A stretch of 7,804 bases of DNA from Desulfobacteraceae bacterium (GTDB taxonomy: Bacteria; Desulfobacterota; DSM-4660; Desulfatiglandales; Desulfatiglandaceae). Positions 1 through 6,981 of this stretch are shown here, piece by piece. The notes beneath the pieces were generated by a model, which ran no database searches, was not told the DNA's origin, and saw only the letters and a program-made list of their open reading frames with translations. The stretch is taken from the NCBI GenBank assembly GCA_020349865.1, contig CP070700.1:2814564-2822367 (forward strand), written 5' to 3'. The position numbers and the translations under genes are program-made. Within the stretch, counting starts at the first letter, position 1; every line of letters begins with the position of its first letter.

Positions 1-71
1 CGACGGAATACCCCCCCACGAATGGGAAAGTGCATCTTGAGGTTTTTGACTTCTAACAGGTACTCAGACAT
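1..71 (-). CDS. OppF/DppF-type ABC transporter ATPase, N-terminal fragment (runs off the left edge)
   Basis: An open frame begins with ATG at 71 and reads off the window, giving 23 complete codons. The protein starts MSEYLLEVKNLKMHFPIRGG, followed by VFR. This is the characteristic start of the second ATPase of peptide importers (OppF/DppF): the first strand LLEVKNLKMHFPI is followed by the glycine-rich GGVF turn found in this subfamily. Walker A and all later motifs lie outside the window. A modest SD-like GAAAGGG stands just before the ATG. It is the last visible gene of the importer operon and would pair with the OppD-type ATPase at 430-1404 as an ATPase heterodimer. It follows that gene after a gap of 358 bases, unusually long for this operon. 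The family is recognised from the N-terminus only; whether the gene is intact cannot be seen. Confidence 0.85.
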   Translation of the reverse strand, partial: MSEYLLEVKNLKMHFPIRGGVFR

Positions 72-144
72 AAACCCTTTCGTAAATCGAGGAATTGCCC
101 GTTAATGAATCTAACCAAACGTCTCGAAAAAAGTCTTATAAACG

Positions 145-358
145 GTCATTGCGAGCCCGCGACGAGCTCGGCCGAGTCGGTATGAAGCGGTTGCGAGGCA
201 TAGCCGAAGCAAACTTGGAGCTTTTGTCTCAAGATGGAAAAGGAGTGAGGCCAATAACATTACTGAAAGATTTCTCGCTCCGCTCGGAACAGGCTCCACA
301 ATCTCCTGATTTCAAGTAATTAGACCACCTGAGATTGCTTCGCTTCGCTCGCAATGAC
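145..358. repeat. 214-bp MITE-like / dispersed palindromic element with 12-bp terminal inverted repeats
   Basis: GTCATTGCGAGC at 145-156 is matched by its perfect reverse complement GCTCGCAATGAC at 347-358. Inside, 269-289 (GATTTCTCGCTCCGCTCGGAA without its last base) is a degenerate direct copy of 333-354, both built on a GATT..TCGCT.CGCTCG core. The element fills most of the gap between the two ATPase genes (72-429). Repeats of the type TCATTGCGAGCGAAGCGAAG are known to me as dispersed noncoding repeats in several bacterial genomes; that identification is from memory. No target-site duplication is evident at the ends. Bases 72-144 and 359-429 hold nothing I can recognise. The element could form hairpins in the operon mRNA. 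Confidence 0.7.
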
Positions 359-429
359 AGGTAAAATGACTTTTTACGCGTACATCAATAATTAGTAATC
401 CGCAGCGTCCCTGATACCCTGAAGTGTGT

Positions 430-1404
430 TTACATAAGAAAGCAACTGGCAAAATGATTATCTCCTACAGATTTCAAAGGAGGCGATATAATCTCACAAC
501 CCTGCATGGCATAGGGGCACCTGTTTTGAAACCGGCATCCAGCGGGCAATTCATAAAGGCTCGGCACCATGCCTCGTATGACATTGAGCCTGGTTTTGGG
601 TTTACCCTCGAGACGCGGTATGGAGGAAAGCAACCCCTTGGTATAAGGATGTTGAGGATTCTTAAAAAGATCCATTACCGGTGCCTTTTCGGCCACGGTG
701 CCAGCATACATGACTAACACGTCATCACAGACTTCGGCGATGACCCCAAGGGCATGGGTAATAAAAATTATGGCCATACCGGTATCGCGCTGCAAAGCTT
801 CCATCAATTTAAGGATCTGTGCCTGTATGGTCACATCCAGGGCCGTTGTGGGCTCGTCCGCAATCAGGATATCCGGCTCGCCGGCCAGGGCCATTGCAAT
901 CATAACCCGCTGGCGCATGCCTCCGGAGATCTGGTGCGGGTATTCCTCCATTCGCTGTACCGGCTCGGGAATACCCACTTTTTGGAGCATTTCAACTGAT
1001 TTGTCTTGGATCGCTTTTTCGTCCATATCGGGAAAATGGAGCTGAAAAACTTCCCCAAGCTGCTGGCCAATCCTGTGCACCGGATTCAACGAGGTCATTG
1101 GTTCCTGAAAAATCATGGAAATGCCATAGCCCCGTATTTCATGCATTTTCTCAGCAGGAAGCGTGGCAATGTCGTTCTCATGAAAAAGGATGTGCCCGCT
1201 CTCAATCACACCAGTGGGTTTTGGCAGAAGCCTCATGATGGAAAGCGCTGTTACGCTTTTTCCACACCCGGATTCCCCTACGATCCCTAAGGTCTGGCCT
1301 TTTTTTACCTCGAAGCTAACATCTTCAACCGCCCGAATCCGCCCCTCTTCGGTGTCAAAGGCTGTGACAAGGTTTTTGACCTCCAAGATCACTTGTTCGT
1401 TCAA
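430..1404 (-). CDS. Peptide ABC transporter ATP-binding protein, OppD/DppD type
   Basis: This 324-residue cytoplasmic ATPase should power the YejB/YejE channel. Visible motifs are Walker A GESGCGKS (43-50), Q-loop [10 protein letters not shown] with Q100, signature [10 protein letters not shown] (157-166), Walker B ILIADEP (179-185, catalytic E184), D-loop TALD (187-190) and H-switch H217. The C-terminus has the HPYTKGLL segment and [15 protein letters not shown] plus a last Cys near the end, the oligopeptide-transporter C-terminal domain whose four Cys bind an Fe-S cluster in some family members. The start is TTG: stop codons TGA and TAG lie just upstream in frame, and a GAAAGGA ribosome site sits 7 bases before it. 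The gene begins 34 bases after the binding-protein gene. One oddity: the residue after the H-switch, usually Asp (THDLG), is Ala (THALG). Length and motifs are otherwise normal for OppD/DppD. Confidence 0.93.
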   Translation of the reverse strand: MNEQVILEVKNLVTAFDTEEGRIRAVEDVSFEVKKGQTLGIVGESGCGKSVTALSIMRLLPKPTGVIESGHILFHENDIATLPAEKMHEIRGYGISMIFQEPMTSLNPVHRIGQQLGEVFQLHFPDMDEKAIQDKSVEMLQKVGIPEPVQRMEEYPHQISGGMRQRVMIAMALAGEPDILIADEPTTALDVTIQAQILKLMEALQRDTGMAIIFITHALGVIAEVCDDVLVMYAGTVAEKAPVMDLFKNPQHPYTKGLLSSIPRLEGKPKTRLNVIRGMVPSLYELPAGCRFQNRCPYAMQGCEIISPPLKSVGDNHFASCFLM

Positions 1405-1411
1405 CTACAGT

Positions 1412-1418
1412 TCCTTTC
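1412..1418 (-). promoter_or_regulatory. Ribosome binding site that fixes a TTG start
   Basis: GAAAGGA on the minus strand stands 7 bases upstream of TTG at 1404-1402. In-frame TGA and TAG codons lie between the SD region and the TTG, so the ATPase cannot start further upstream. Confidence 0.75.
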
Positions 1419-1438
1419 AGATGTCGCCTGCGACGTTG

Positions 1439-3340
1439 TCAATTGACCTTGTACGTTTCATCTATAATGGTTACCGGCGGGAAGGTTCTTTTCTTTTTCA
1501 TGGCCTGTTTTGTTTCCTCACGAAGCGATTCATCGTACCAGAACAGGCCGCCGGTAGCGCTGTCAAAAGGAGAAAATAGGCTGTCGGAATGCTTTGTGCC
1601 CGGGACCTTTGGCAGCCGCCACCATCGCCAGTACGCTTCACGGGCATAGGGCACCATAAAGGTGGGAACAAAGGCACCAATTTCATGGATCTTTTCTTGA
1701 ATCTGGACGGAGAGCCTTATTCGTTCTTCCTCGTCGAGGGAATTTCGATATGCGTCGATCAATACATCCATCTCGGGATCGTCGGTATTGCTGATGTTGT
1801 TAGTCTGTGGCTTGTGCGCGTTTATAGAGTGAAAGTGTTCCCAATATTGCGGGCGCAAAGAGGTGCTCCACCCGGACCATGCCACGTCGTGCTTTTTCTC
1901 GAGGACTTTTTTATAAGCCGCAGAAGGATCAAGCTTTTGAAGCCTGAGTTCAATGCCCGCCTTTTTAGCTTCCTCCTTAAGTACAACCAGACGAGGGGTA
2001 TGATCGTCCTGACTATAGCTCACCTCAACCGAAAAGCGCATACCGTTTTTTTCCCAGATACCATCCGGGCCTCGCTGCCACCCTGCCTCGTTCATATAAT
2101 AGCTGACTTTGTCCAAATCGAAACGCCTGGCACGTATGGTCTTGTTGGAATACCTGCCGTATCCCATAAACCCGTGCTCAAGTCTGAAGTAGTCGTTCCG
2201 CAGCACCTTTTCAATTACCTTCTGGATATTCATGGCGTGGGCAAAGGCGTAGCGGACATTTCTGTCCTTAAAAATTTCGCGATCCTGATTGAGCCACATC
2301 CCCTGAGCTGACTGCTGGGTATCGTTAAAGAACCATATTTTGTGTACATAACCGTTTTCGACCACGGGTGTTTTGGTTTTTACATGCCAGTACTTGGGCA
2401 TGGTGATGGGGAAAACATCCACCTTGGCTTTTTTGAAATACTCCCAGAGGATATTGATGTCTCTGACAACCTTAAACACCACCCTGTCCACATTGAAACG
2501 GTTTTTAAAATACCGAAGGTCCCGGGCCCACCAGTCCTTTTTCCGCTTGAATTTTATGTGTTTCCCTTTCTTAAAATCGGAAATCTGGTAAGGGCCGGTA
2601 TTGGGGGCGATTTTCCAGTTGTATCTCCTCACGAAATCGTCACCCAGCTCCCCATAGAAATGCCGGGGCGTCGGACTGATTCCTATCTTTAAATGCAGAT
2701 CCGGCTGGGCCTTGGTGCTGACCACCGCCAGGGTATGATCGTCATAGACGATCACTTTGTCTATTTCTTTTGAATAATAGTCATTGTACCACGGTGCGAT
2801 AATATGCTTGGAACGCATAAATTCCAGGGTATAGGCAAAATCATGGGCCGTTACCGGTGTGCCGTCGGACCAGCGCGCCTTTTTGTTGAGTTTGAAGTAC
2901 ATTGTTTTTTTGTCATTATCATAGGCCCAGTGGGTTGCAAGCTCCGGAACGATGTTTTCCGTGTTGGGATGGATACCTATCAGAGAGAGCTGGTTACCGA
3001 GAATTGCACTCCTGAAACTGCTGTTTGAATCAGGCCCCACGACGCGGAAGGTGAGCGGAAAACTCAATATCCAGGAATTCAGCGTTCCGCCATTTTTTGC
3101 CTCCGGTGAGGTGTAGACGGGGTCTGCATCATTGGTAAGCCATTCAAGATCGGCGGGAGGGGGGGTCTTCGAAATATCGGCTTTGAAGACTACCGCGTCT
3201 TCGGCCAGGCCCGCTTGGGTTGCTCCGACTTCCCCTGAGCTTTTACCCTGGTATGCAACCATAAAGAGAACCAGCAAAAGCATCACCGCAAGGAGAGCGA
3301 GCACAAGTAAGAAAGGCTTTTTGTTGGATAGTATTGCCAT
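1439..3340 (-). CDS. yejA: Extracellular peptide-binding protein, SBP family 5, YejA-like
   Basis: A 633-residue substrate-binding protein of the importer, expected in the periplasm. A short Lys-containing head (NKKP) is followed by one long hydrophobic segment at about 10-29. No lipobox Cys follows, so it is probably membrane-anchored or cleaved by signal peptidase I and not a lipoprotein. The family-5 fold is shown by WSDGTPVTAHDFAYTLEF (157-174), TGPYQISDFKKGKHIKF and the DWWARDLRYFKNRFNVD segment. The latter, with PEAKNGGTL near the N-terminus and FWYDES near the C-terminus, resembles YejA, which binds oligopeptides and microcin C in E. coli, more than OppA/DppA. The start ATG has an AAGGTG site 10 bases upstream. 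It is the third gene of the operon, 58 bases after yejE; in E. coli yejA comes first. The actual substrate cannot be read from the sequence. Confidence 0.9.
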   Translation of the reverse strand: MAILSNKKPFLLVLALLAVMLLLVLFMVAYQGKSSGEVGATQAGLAEDAVVFKADISKTPPPADLEWLTNDADPVYTSPEAKNGGTLNSWILSFPLTFRVVGPDSNSSFRSAILGNQLSLIGIHPNTENIVPELATHWAYDNDKKTMYFKLNKKARWSDGTPVTAHDFAYTLEFMRSKHIIAPWYNDYYSKEIDKVIVYDDHTLAVVSTKAQPDLHLKIGISPTPRHFYGELGDDFVRRYNWKIAPNTGPYQISDFKKGKHIKFKRKKDWWARDLRYFKNRFNVDRVVFKVVRDINILWEYFKKAKVDVFPITMPKYWHVKTKTPVVENGYVHKIWFFNDTQQSAQGMWLNQDREIFKDRNVRYAFAHAMNIQKVIEKVLRNDYFRLEHGFMGYGRYSNKTIRARRFDLDKVSYYMNEAGWQRGPDGIWEKNGMRFSVEVSYSQDDHTPRLVVLKEEAKKAGIELRLQKLDPSAAYKKVLEKKHDVAWSGWSTSLRPQYWEHFHSINAHKPQTNNISNTDDPEMDVLIDAYRNSLDEEERIRLSVQIQEKIHEIGAFVPTFMVPYAREAYWRWWRLPKVPGTKHSDSLFSPFDSATGGLFWYDESLREETKQAMKKKRTFPPVTIIDETYKVN

Positions 3341-3398
3341 AGCCTATTCACACCTTTTTGGTTTTATTTCTTATGGCCATGAAATCCACGAGCGTGAC

Positions 3399-4442
3399 CT
3401 ACTCATAGGTCGTATGAAGCTTTGGATCAAAGGCTTCCCTGACCGCTTCTCCCACAAAAGTTACCGTTACCAGGGTAATTATCATTGCGGCAATAACCGA
3501 ACCGGCAATCCACCAGGCATCCAGGTTGTTCCAGCCTTGTTGCAGAAGCTCGCCCCAACTCGGTGTTGGTGGGGGGAGTCCGAAGCCGAGATAATCAAGG
3601 GATGTCAGCGCAACGATTCCACCTGAAACCGAAAACGGGGCAAAGGTCACAATGATCGCGATTGTATTGGGAATGATGTGCTTGAATATTATCCGGAGGT
3701 TAGAAGCACCCAACGCCTTTGCCGCAAGGGCATATTCCCTTGCCTTCTCCTTGTAGGTAACAGTTCGCATGGTCCAGGTGATACCGATCCAACCGAAAAA
3801 GGCCATGATCAGAATCAACATGAAAAAATTGGGGACCATGATAGAAGAAATAATAATGATCACATAGAGAAACGGCACGTTTGACCAGATTTCAATAATC
3901 CGCTGGAAAATCAGATCGAATTTACCGCCCCAAAATCCCATGGCGCTTCCGATGCTGACGCCAATGGTATAATTGACCAACAGGAGCAACAGGGAGAAGA
4001 AAATTGCAATCCTGAACCCATAGACAAGCCGCGCAACGATGTCCCTTCCCACCGCGTCGGTCCCCAGATAATGTTTTTCTTTTGCGGATGGTGCGAAAGG
4101 AGGGAATTTGTCTTTTCTGAGGTCGTTTTCATAAGCATCGAAGGGAACTATGGGCACTAAGACCCAGTTCCCTCTGCCTTCGGCCCGAAAAAGACCGGCA
4201 AGCTCCCGGTAATTTGCCTCATAACTATAATCAAGACCGAATGTGGTACCAGGGATCAGATTTACGTAAGTTGGGAAGTAAAATTTACCCTCATAGTGCA
4301 CGATAAGCGCTCGATTGCTTACAAGCAATTCAGCGAAAAGGGAGGCGAAGATCATAACAAGGAGAATGATAAAGGAATAGTATCCCCGCTTTATGGATTT
4401 GAACCGCTTGATTTTTTTTATGGTTAAGGGATTGAGTTTCAT
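3399..4442 (-). CDS. yejE: Peptide ABC transporter permease, YejE (OppC-type)
   Basis: A 347-residue inner-membrane permease, one half of the importer channel. The N-terminus MKLNPLTIKKIKRFKSIKRG, followed by a membrane segment (about 22-41), a long periplasmic stretch containing YEGKFYFPTY, and GTDAVGRDIVARLVYGFRI (127-145), are YejE hallmarks. The BPD-type domain follows with several membrane segments and the EAA coupling loop EYALAAKALGASNLRIIFKH (236-255). The C-terminus GEAVREAFDPK is also typical. I start it at ATG 4442, five bases after the yejB stop, because the protein then begins exactly like family members; an upstream in-frame start at 4487 would add 15 atypical residues (MRCHCRSQGKVRIDI) and overlap yejB. 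Its close coupling to yejB suggests shared translation. Confidence 0.93.
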   Translation of the reverse strand: MKLNPLTIKKIKRFKSIKRGYYSFIILLVMIFASLFAELLVSNRALIVHYEGKFYFPTYVNLIPGTTFGLDYSYEANYRELAGLFRAEGRGNWVLVPIVPFDAYENDLRKDKFPPFAPSAKEKHYLGTDAVGRDIVARLVYGFRIAIFFSLLLLLVNYTIGVSIGSAMGFWGGKFDLIFQRIIEIWSNVPFLYVIIIISSIMVPNFFMLILIMAFFGWIGITWTMRTVTYKEKAREYALAAKALGASNLRIIFKHIIPNTIAIIVTFAPFSVSGGIVALTSLDYLGFGLPPPTPSWGELLQQGWNNLDAWWIAGSVIAAMIITLVTVTFVGEAVREAFDPKLHTTYE

Positions 4443-4447
4443 TATGT

Positions 4448-5476
4448 CTATTCGAACTTTACCCTGGGATCTACAATGGCAACGCAAATGTCCGACAAAA
4501 TGTTGCCGATCATAAAAAGAAGGGATGATATTACCAGGATTCCCATGACCACCGGATAATCCCGTTCAACGACCGATTCATAGCCAAGAAGTCCCATACC
4601 GTTAATATTGAAAACCGTTTCGATAAGGAATGAGCCCGAAAGTATGATTGATATGTTGTTCCCAAAACTTGTCGCAATAGGAATCAGGCTGTTTCTGAGG
4701 GCATGCTTGAAGACGGCCTGCCTGAAGGGCAGGCCCTTTGAAATGGCAGTGCGTACATAGTCCGAAGCCAGGTTATCCATGAGTGTGTTTTTCATCAGGA
4801 AGGTCATCACCGTAAACGAGCCGACCACATACGCGAGGAGCGGGAGAATCGTGTGCCAGATTAAATCCAGGATCTTTCCCATCAGGGCAAAATCTTCGAA
4901 ATCATCGCTCACCAGTCCTCCGAGGGGGAAGATTTCCCAGTGTGAGGCAAAAAACACCAGCATAAATACCCCGACAACCCAGCCGGGTATGGCATAACCG
5001 GTAAAAACGATGACTGATGTGGAATTGTCAAAAGAACTTTTGTGTTTAATCGCCTTGAGGATGCCAAGGGGAATACATATGCCGTAAACCAGGATCAGAG
5101 AAAGTATCCCGAAATAAAGTGATATGGGAATGCGTTCCTTGATCATGCCCCACACCGGGTCGTAATAACGGGTTGATGTGCCCAGATCTCCGGTCAGCAC
5201 CTTGCCCAGCCAGAGGAAATAGCTGACAAGGACTGGTTTGTCGAAACCGTAGTATTTCTTCAACTCCTCGATCTGCTCTTCGGAAAGGGGTTGCGTCTGC
5301 TCGGCAGTTGTCGCCCTGGGGCCGGCCCCCTGAATGCTCGGCATCTGCTGTGCCTGGGCGATGATACGCTCGATGGGGCCGCCCGGAACAAACCGGGTGA
5401 TAATAAACACCATAATGGTGATCCCAATAAACGTCGGTATAATTAATAGAAAACGTCTAATAAAATATGCGGTCAT
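4448..5476 (-). CDS. yejB: Peptide ABC transporter permease, YejB (OppB-type)
   Basis: A 342-residue inner-membrane permease and the first gene of the operon. It begins MTAYFIRRFLLIIPTF and ends IVDPRVKFE, both typical of YejB. Predicted membrane segments lie at about 9-30, 117-138, 152-176, 205-229, 268-290 and 308-332. The cytoplasmic EAA loop that docks on the ATPase is at 236-265 (ASDYVRTAISKGLPFRQAVF, then KHALRN). The insert after the first segment (residues 40-75, Gln/Glu-rich) is shorter than I recall for E. coli YejB. The ATG has a GAGGGG ribosome site four bases upstream (5481-5486). No convincing sigma70 promoter is visible upstream. Confidence 0.94.
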   Translation of the reverse strand: MTAYFIRRFLLIIPTFIGITIMVFIITRFVPGGPIERIIAQAQQMPSIQGAGPRATTAEQTQPLSEEQIEELKKYYGFDKPVLVSYFLWLGKVLTGDLGTSTRYYDPVWGMIKERIPISLYFGILSLILVYGICIPLGILKAIKHKSSFDNSTSVIVFTGYAIPGWVVGVFMLVFFASHWEIFPLGGLVSDDFEDFALMGKILDLIWHTILPLLAYVVGSFTVMTFLMKNTLMDNLASDYVRTAISKGLPFRQAVFKHALRNSLIPIATSFGNNISIILSGSFLIETVFNINGMGLLGYESVVERDYPVVMGILVISSLLFMIGNILSDICVAIVDPRVKFE

Positions 5477-5541
5477 TTAACCCCTCGCAAAATCACCGGC
5501 CCATCGGCAACTATCATTGCGAAGCCTCTGCGGTTTGACGC

Positions 5542-5586
5542 TGAGCTTCTCCCGTCATCTTTTATCGGAAATTGTGCTGAAGCTCA
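5542..5586. promoter_or_regulatory. 8-bp inverted repeat in the leader of the importer operon
   Basis: TGAGCTTC at 5542-5549 is complementary to GAAGCTCA at 5579-5586, separated by 29 bases. It lies 66-110 bases upstream of yejB and could be an operator or a leader hairpin. The long loop makes this a weak call. The rest of 5477-5746 holds a degenerate TCATTGCGA repeat (5514-5522) and no convincing gene. Confidence 0.2.
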
Positions 5587-5706
5587 AGTTCATAAATCGT
5601 AATACTTTAGCTCTTTGAAAATAAAAAAAGGAAGGGCCATGGTTGGCTTTTTCAAAATGATAAAGCTTTACCATAAATCAAGTTATACTTGCTACGCAAA
5701 TTTTGC

Positions 5707-5738
5707 TTGACTTTTGGATGAAATTTCTTCAGTTAAAT
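5707..5738 (+). promoter_or_regulatory. Candidate promoter of the tRNA pair
   Basis: TTGACT (5707-5712) and TTAAAT (5733-5738) resemble -35 and -10 hexamers and end 8 bases before the tRNA-Gln. The 20-base spacer is longer than the usual 16-18, so the match is poor; position in front of the tRNA genes is the main support. Confidence 0.25.
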
Positions 5739-5746
5739 AAATTAAC

Positions 5747-5820
5747 TGGGGGATCGTATAGTGGCAATACGGCGGGTTCTGGCCCCGTTAACCGAGGTTC
5801 GAATCCTCGTCCCCCAGCCA
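5747..5820 (+). tRNA. tRNA-Gln (anticodon CTG)
   Basis: The cloverleaf folds by eye. Acceptor TGGGGGA pairs with TCCCCCA, D stem GTAT with ATAC, anticodon stem GCGGG with CCCGT around loop TTCTGGC, and T stem CGAGG with CCTCG around TTCGAAT. Discriminator G and CCA are encoded. The anticodon CTG (5779-5781) reads CAG. It is the first gene of a two-tRNA unit with tRNA-Glu, three bases away. Confidence 0.95.
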
Positions 5821-5823
5821 ACT

Positions 5824-5899
5824 GGTCCCATCGTCTAGCGGTCTAGGATACCGGCCTCTCACGCCGGCGACACGGGTTCGAGTCCCGTTGGGACTACCA
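5824..5899 (+). tRNA. tRNA-Glu (anticodon CTC)
   Basis: Acceptor GGTCCCA pairs with TGGGACT (one G-T wobble), anticodon stem CCGGC with GCCGG around CTCTCAC, and T stem CGGGT-TCGAG-TCCCG is present. The encoded end is A-CCA. Anticodon CTC reads GAG. An integrase gene lies 44 bases beyond its 3' end, so this tRNA is the probable insertion site of the element on the right. Confidence 0.95.
5870..5899 (+). other. Candidate attachment site (attL/attR core) in the 3' end of tRNA-Glu
   Basis: Tyrosine recombinases commonly integrate into the T-arm and 3' end of a tRNA, leaving the tRNA intact. Here the T-arm and acceptor end of tRNA-Glu directly face the 3' end of an integrase gene. No second copy is present in this window, so the core and its limits are inferred. 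Confidence 0.4.
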
Positions 5900-5910
5900 A
5901 GTAAAATCAA

Positions 5911-5945
5911 GGGGATAGCAGTTTTTGCTATCCCTTTCTTTTTTT
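5911..5945 (+). terminator. Rho-independent terminator of the tRNA unit
   Basis: GGGATAGCA (5912-5920) pairs perfectly with TGCTATCCC (5926-5934) around a GTTTT loop, followed by a T-rich tail TTTCTTTTTTT. It ends transcription of the tRNA-Gln/tRNA-Glu unit. Its tail overlaps the stop codon of the convergent integrase gene; in that direction the T-run is weak. Confidence 0.88.
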
Positions 5946-6981
5946 ATGTGCTTTCTCGGTGTGCTTTTTTCTCGAAGGAAATCTTCTGAACCGCTGCTCT
6001 GGTTTCGTCTTTTATCCGTTCAATATACCTGTCAGTGGTGGATACTGCAGCGTGACCCAGAAGCTTCTGGATGGTGGGCAGTTTTTCCCTGTTGTCTGCC
6101 AGGAGGGAGGCAAAAAACCTTCTCAAAGCCCTGAAGCGTATTGGTTTATCGATCCCTGCCTTTTTACATAGTCCCTTCATAAACTTCCGTCTTGTTGTTT
6201 ATCGATCCCCGTAATTGGGGTGTCTGGGATCTCTGTTTTGAAACACATAATCAGAATGGGGCAGTTTTGTTTTCCACTGATCTTGAAGAGCTTCGTAAAG
6301 TTCATCGTTTATATCAATCCAACGATAACGCATTTCCCTGGCCCTGTTTTTGCGATTCCCGAGGCGGATTTTCCGATCCTTAAAATTTATGTCTTCTGTC
6401 CATGTCCACCTGAAAATTTCAGACCTTCGGCCTCCTGTGCTGGCACAGGCAGTAAGTAGGTTCTTGTCATGCCGGTTAGCAACCATAAGAAGCCTGAGAA
6501 ATTCTTCTTCTGTCGGGACTGGCTGCGGTTTCCGTTTGATGGGCAGTTTCTTAATGGGAGCAACAGGATTAATTTGAAGTCCGAAGAAATCTTTACAATA
6601 TTCAAAGAAGGCATGAAGTTCTTTACGCCTTTTGTTGTAAAGATTCGGTGTTGGCTGAGGCAACAAAATATCATGGAGGATTACATTAGGTTCCACTTCT
6701 TCAATATCTATGTTACCGGTAATTGCCATCATTTCTTTAATAGCCTTCCGCTTATCCGTGAAGGTCGTGCGGTTAAAGTGTCTTTCACAATATTTCAAAT
6801 AATCCGTTGCTGCTTTAAGTAAGGAGGCTGTATAGGTCTTCTTGTTTAACTCCTTTAACTCCTTGCGTTTTTCGTTTTCCCATTTCAGGGCTTCTTTTTT
6901 GGTTTTGCACCGTTTGGTGTATGGTCTGCCCTGAGAATAAACCTTGCTCCGCCATGTTCCCCCTTTTTCTTTGTATGGCAT
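5944..6981 (-). pseudogene. Phage-type tyrosine recombinase (integrase), interrupted by an in-frame TAA
   Basis: Read through one stop, this frame encodes a 345-codon site-specific integrase. The chosen start is ATG 6981 (MPYKEKGGTWRSKVYS), which has a GAGGAGG site 9 bases upstream; a longer frame to 7092 lacks this support. Codons 1-260 cover the arm-binding N-terminus, the core-binding helices (about 55-140) and the first half of the catalytic domain: Arg I in STGGRRSE (R185) and the beta-hairpin Lys near 211. Codon 261 is TAA (6201-6199). The same frame continues as TTRRKFMKGLCKKAGI and holds RALR (284-287), LLGH (H310) and the nucleophile in TTDRYIER (Y319). The usual HxxR His is Arg at 284. 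Losing codons after 260 would remove the nucleophile, so the first fragment alone cannot recombine DNA. Separate translation from ATG 6180 has little SD support. Sequencing error or rare readthrough are alternatives. Confidence 0.85.

Noticed and set aside
95..319. 74-residue plus-strand ORF in the ATPase gap
   Set aside because: It lies mostly inside the palindromic repeat element; its Arg/Leu/Ala-rich translation is what the repeat produces. No SD-supported start or domain.
1589..2311. 240-residue plus-strand ORF opposite the binding-protein gene
   Set aside because: It is the antisense shadow of a well-supported family-5 binding protein.
4443..4487. Upstream start of yejE overlapping yejB
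   Set aside because: The added residues do not resemble YejE, while ATG 4442 gives the exact family N-terminus 5 bases after the yejB stop.
5630..5665. Hairpin GCCA-TGGC followed by T-run as a terminator
   Set aside because: Only four Watson-Crick pairs plus G-T pairs, no upstream gene on the plus strand to terminate.
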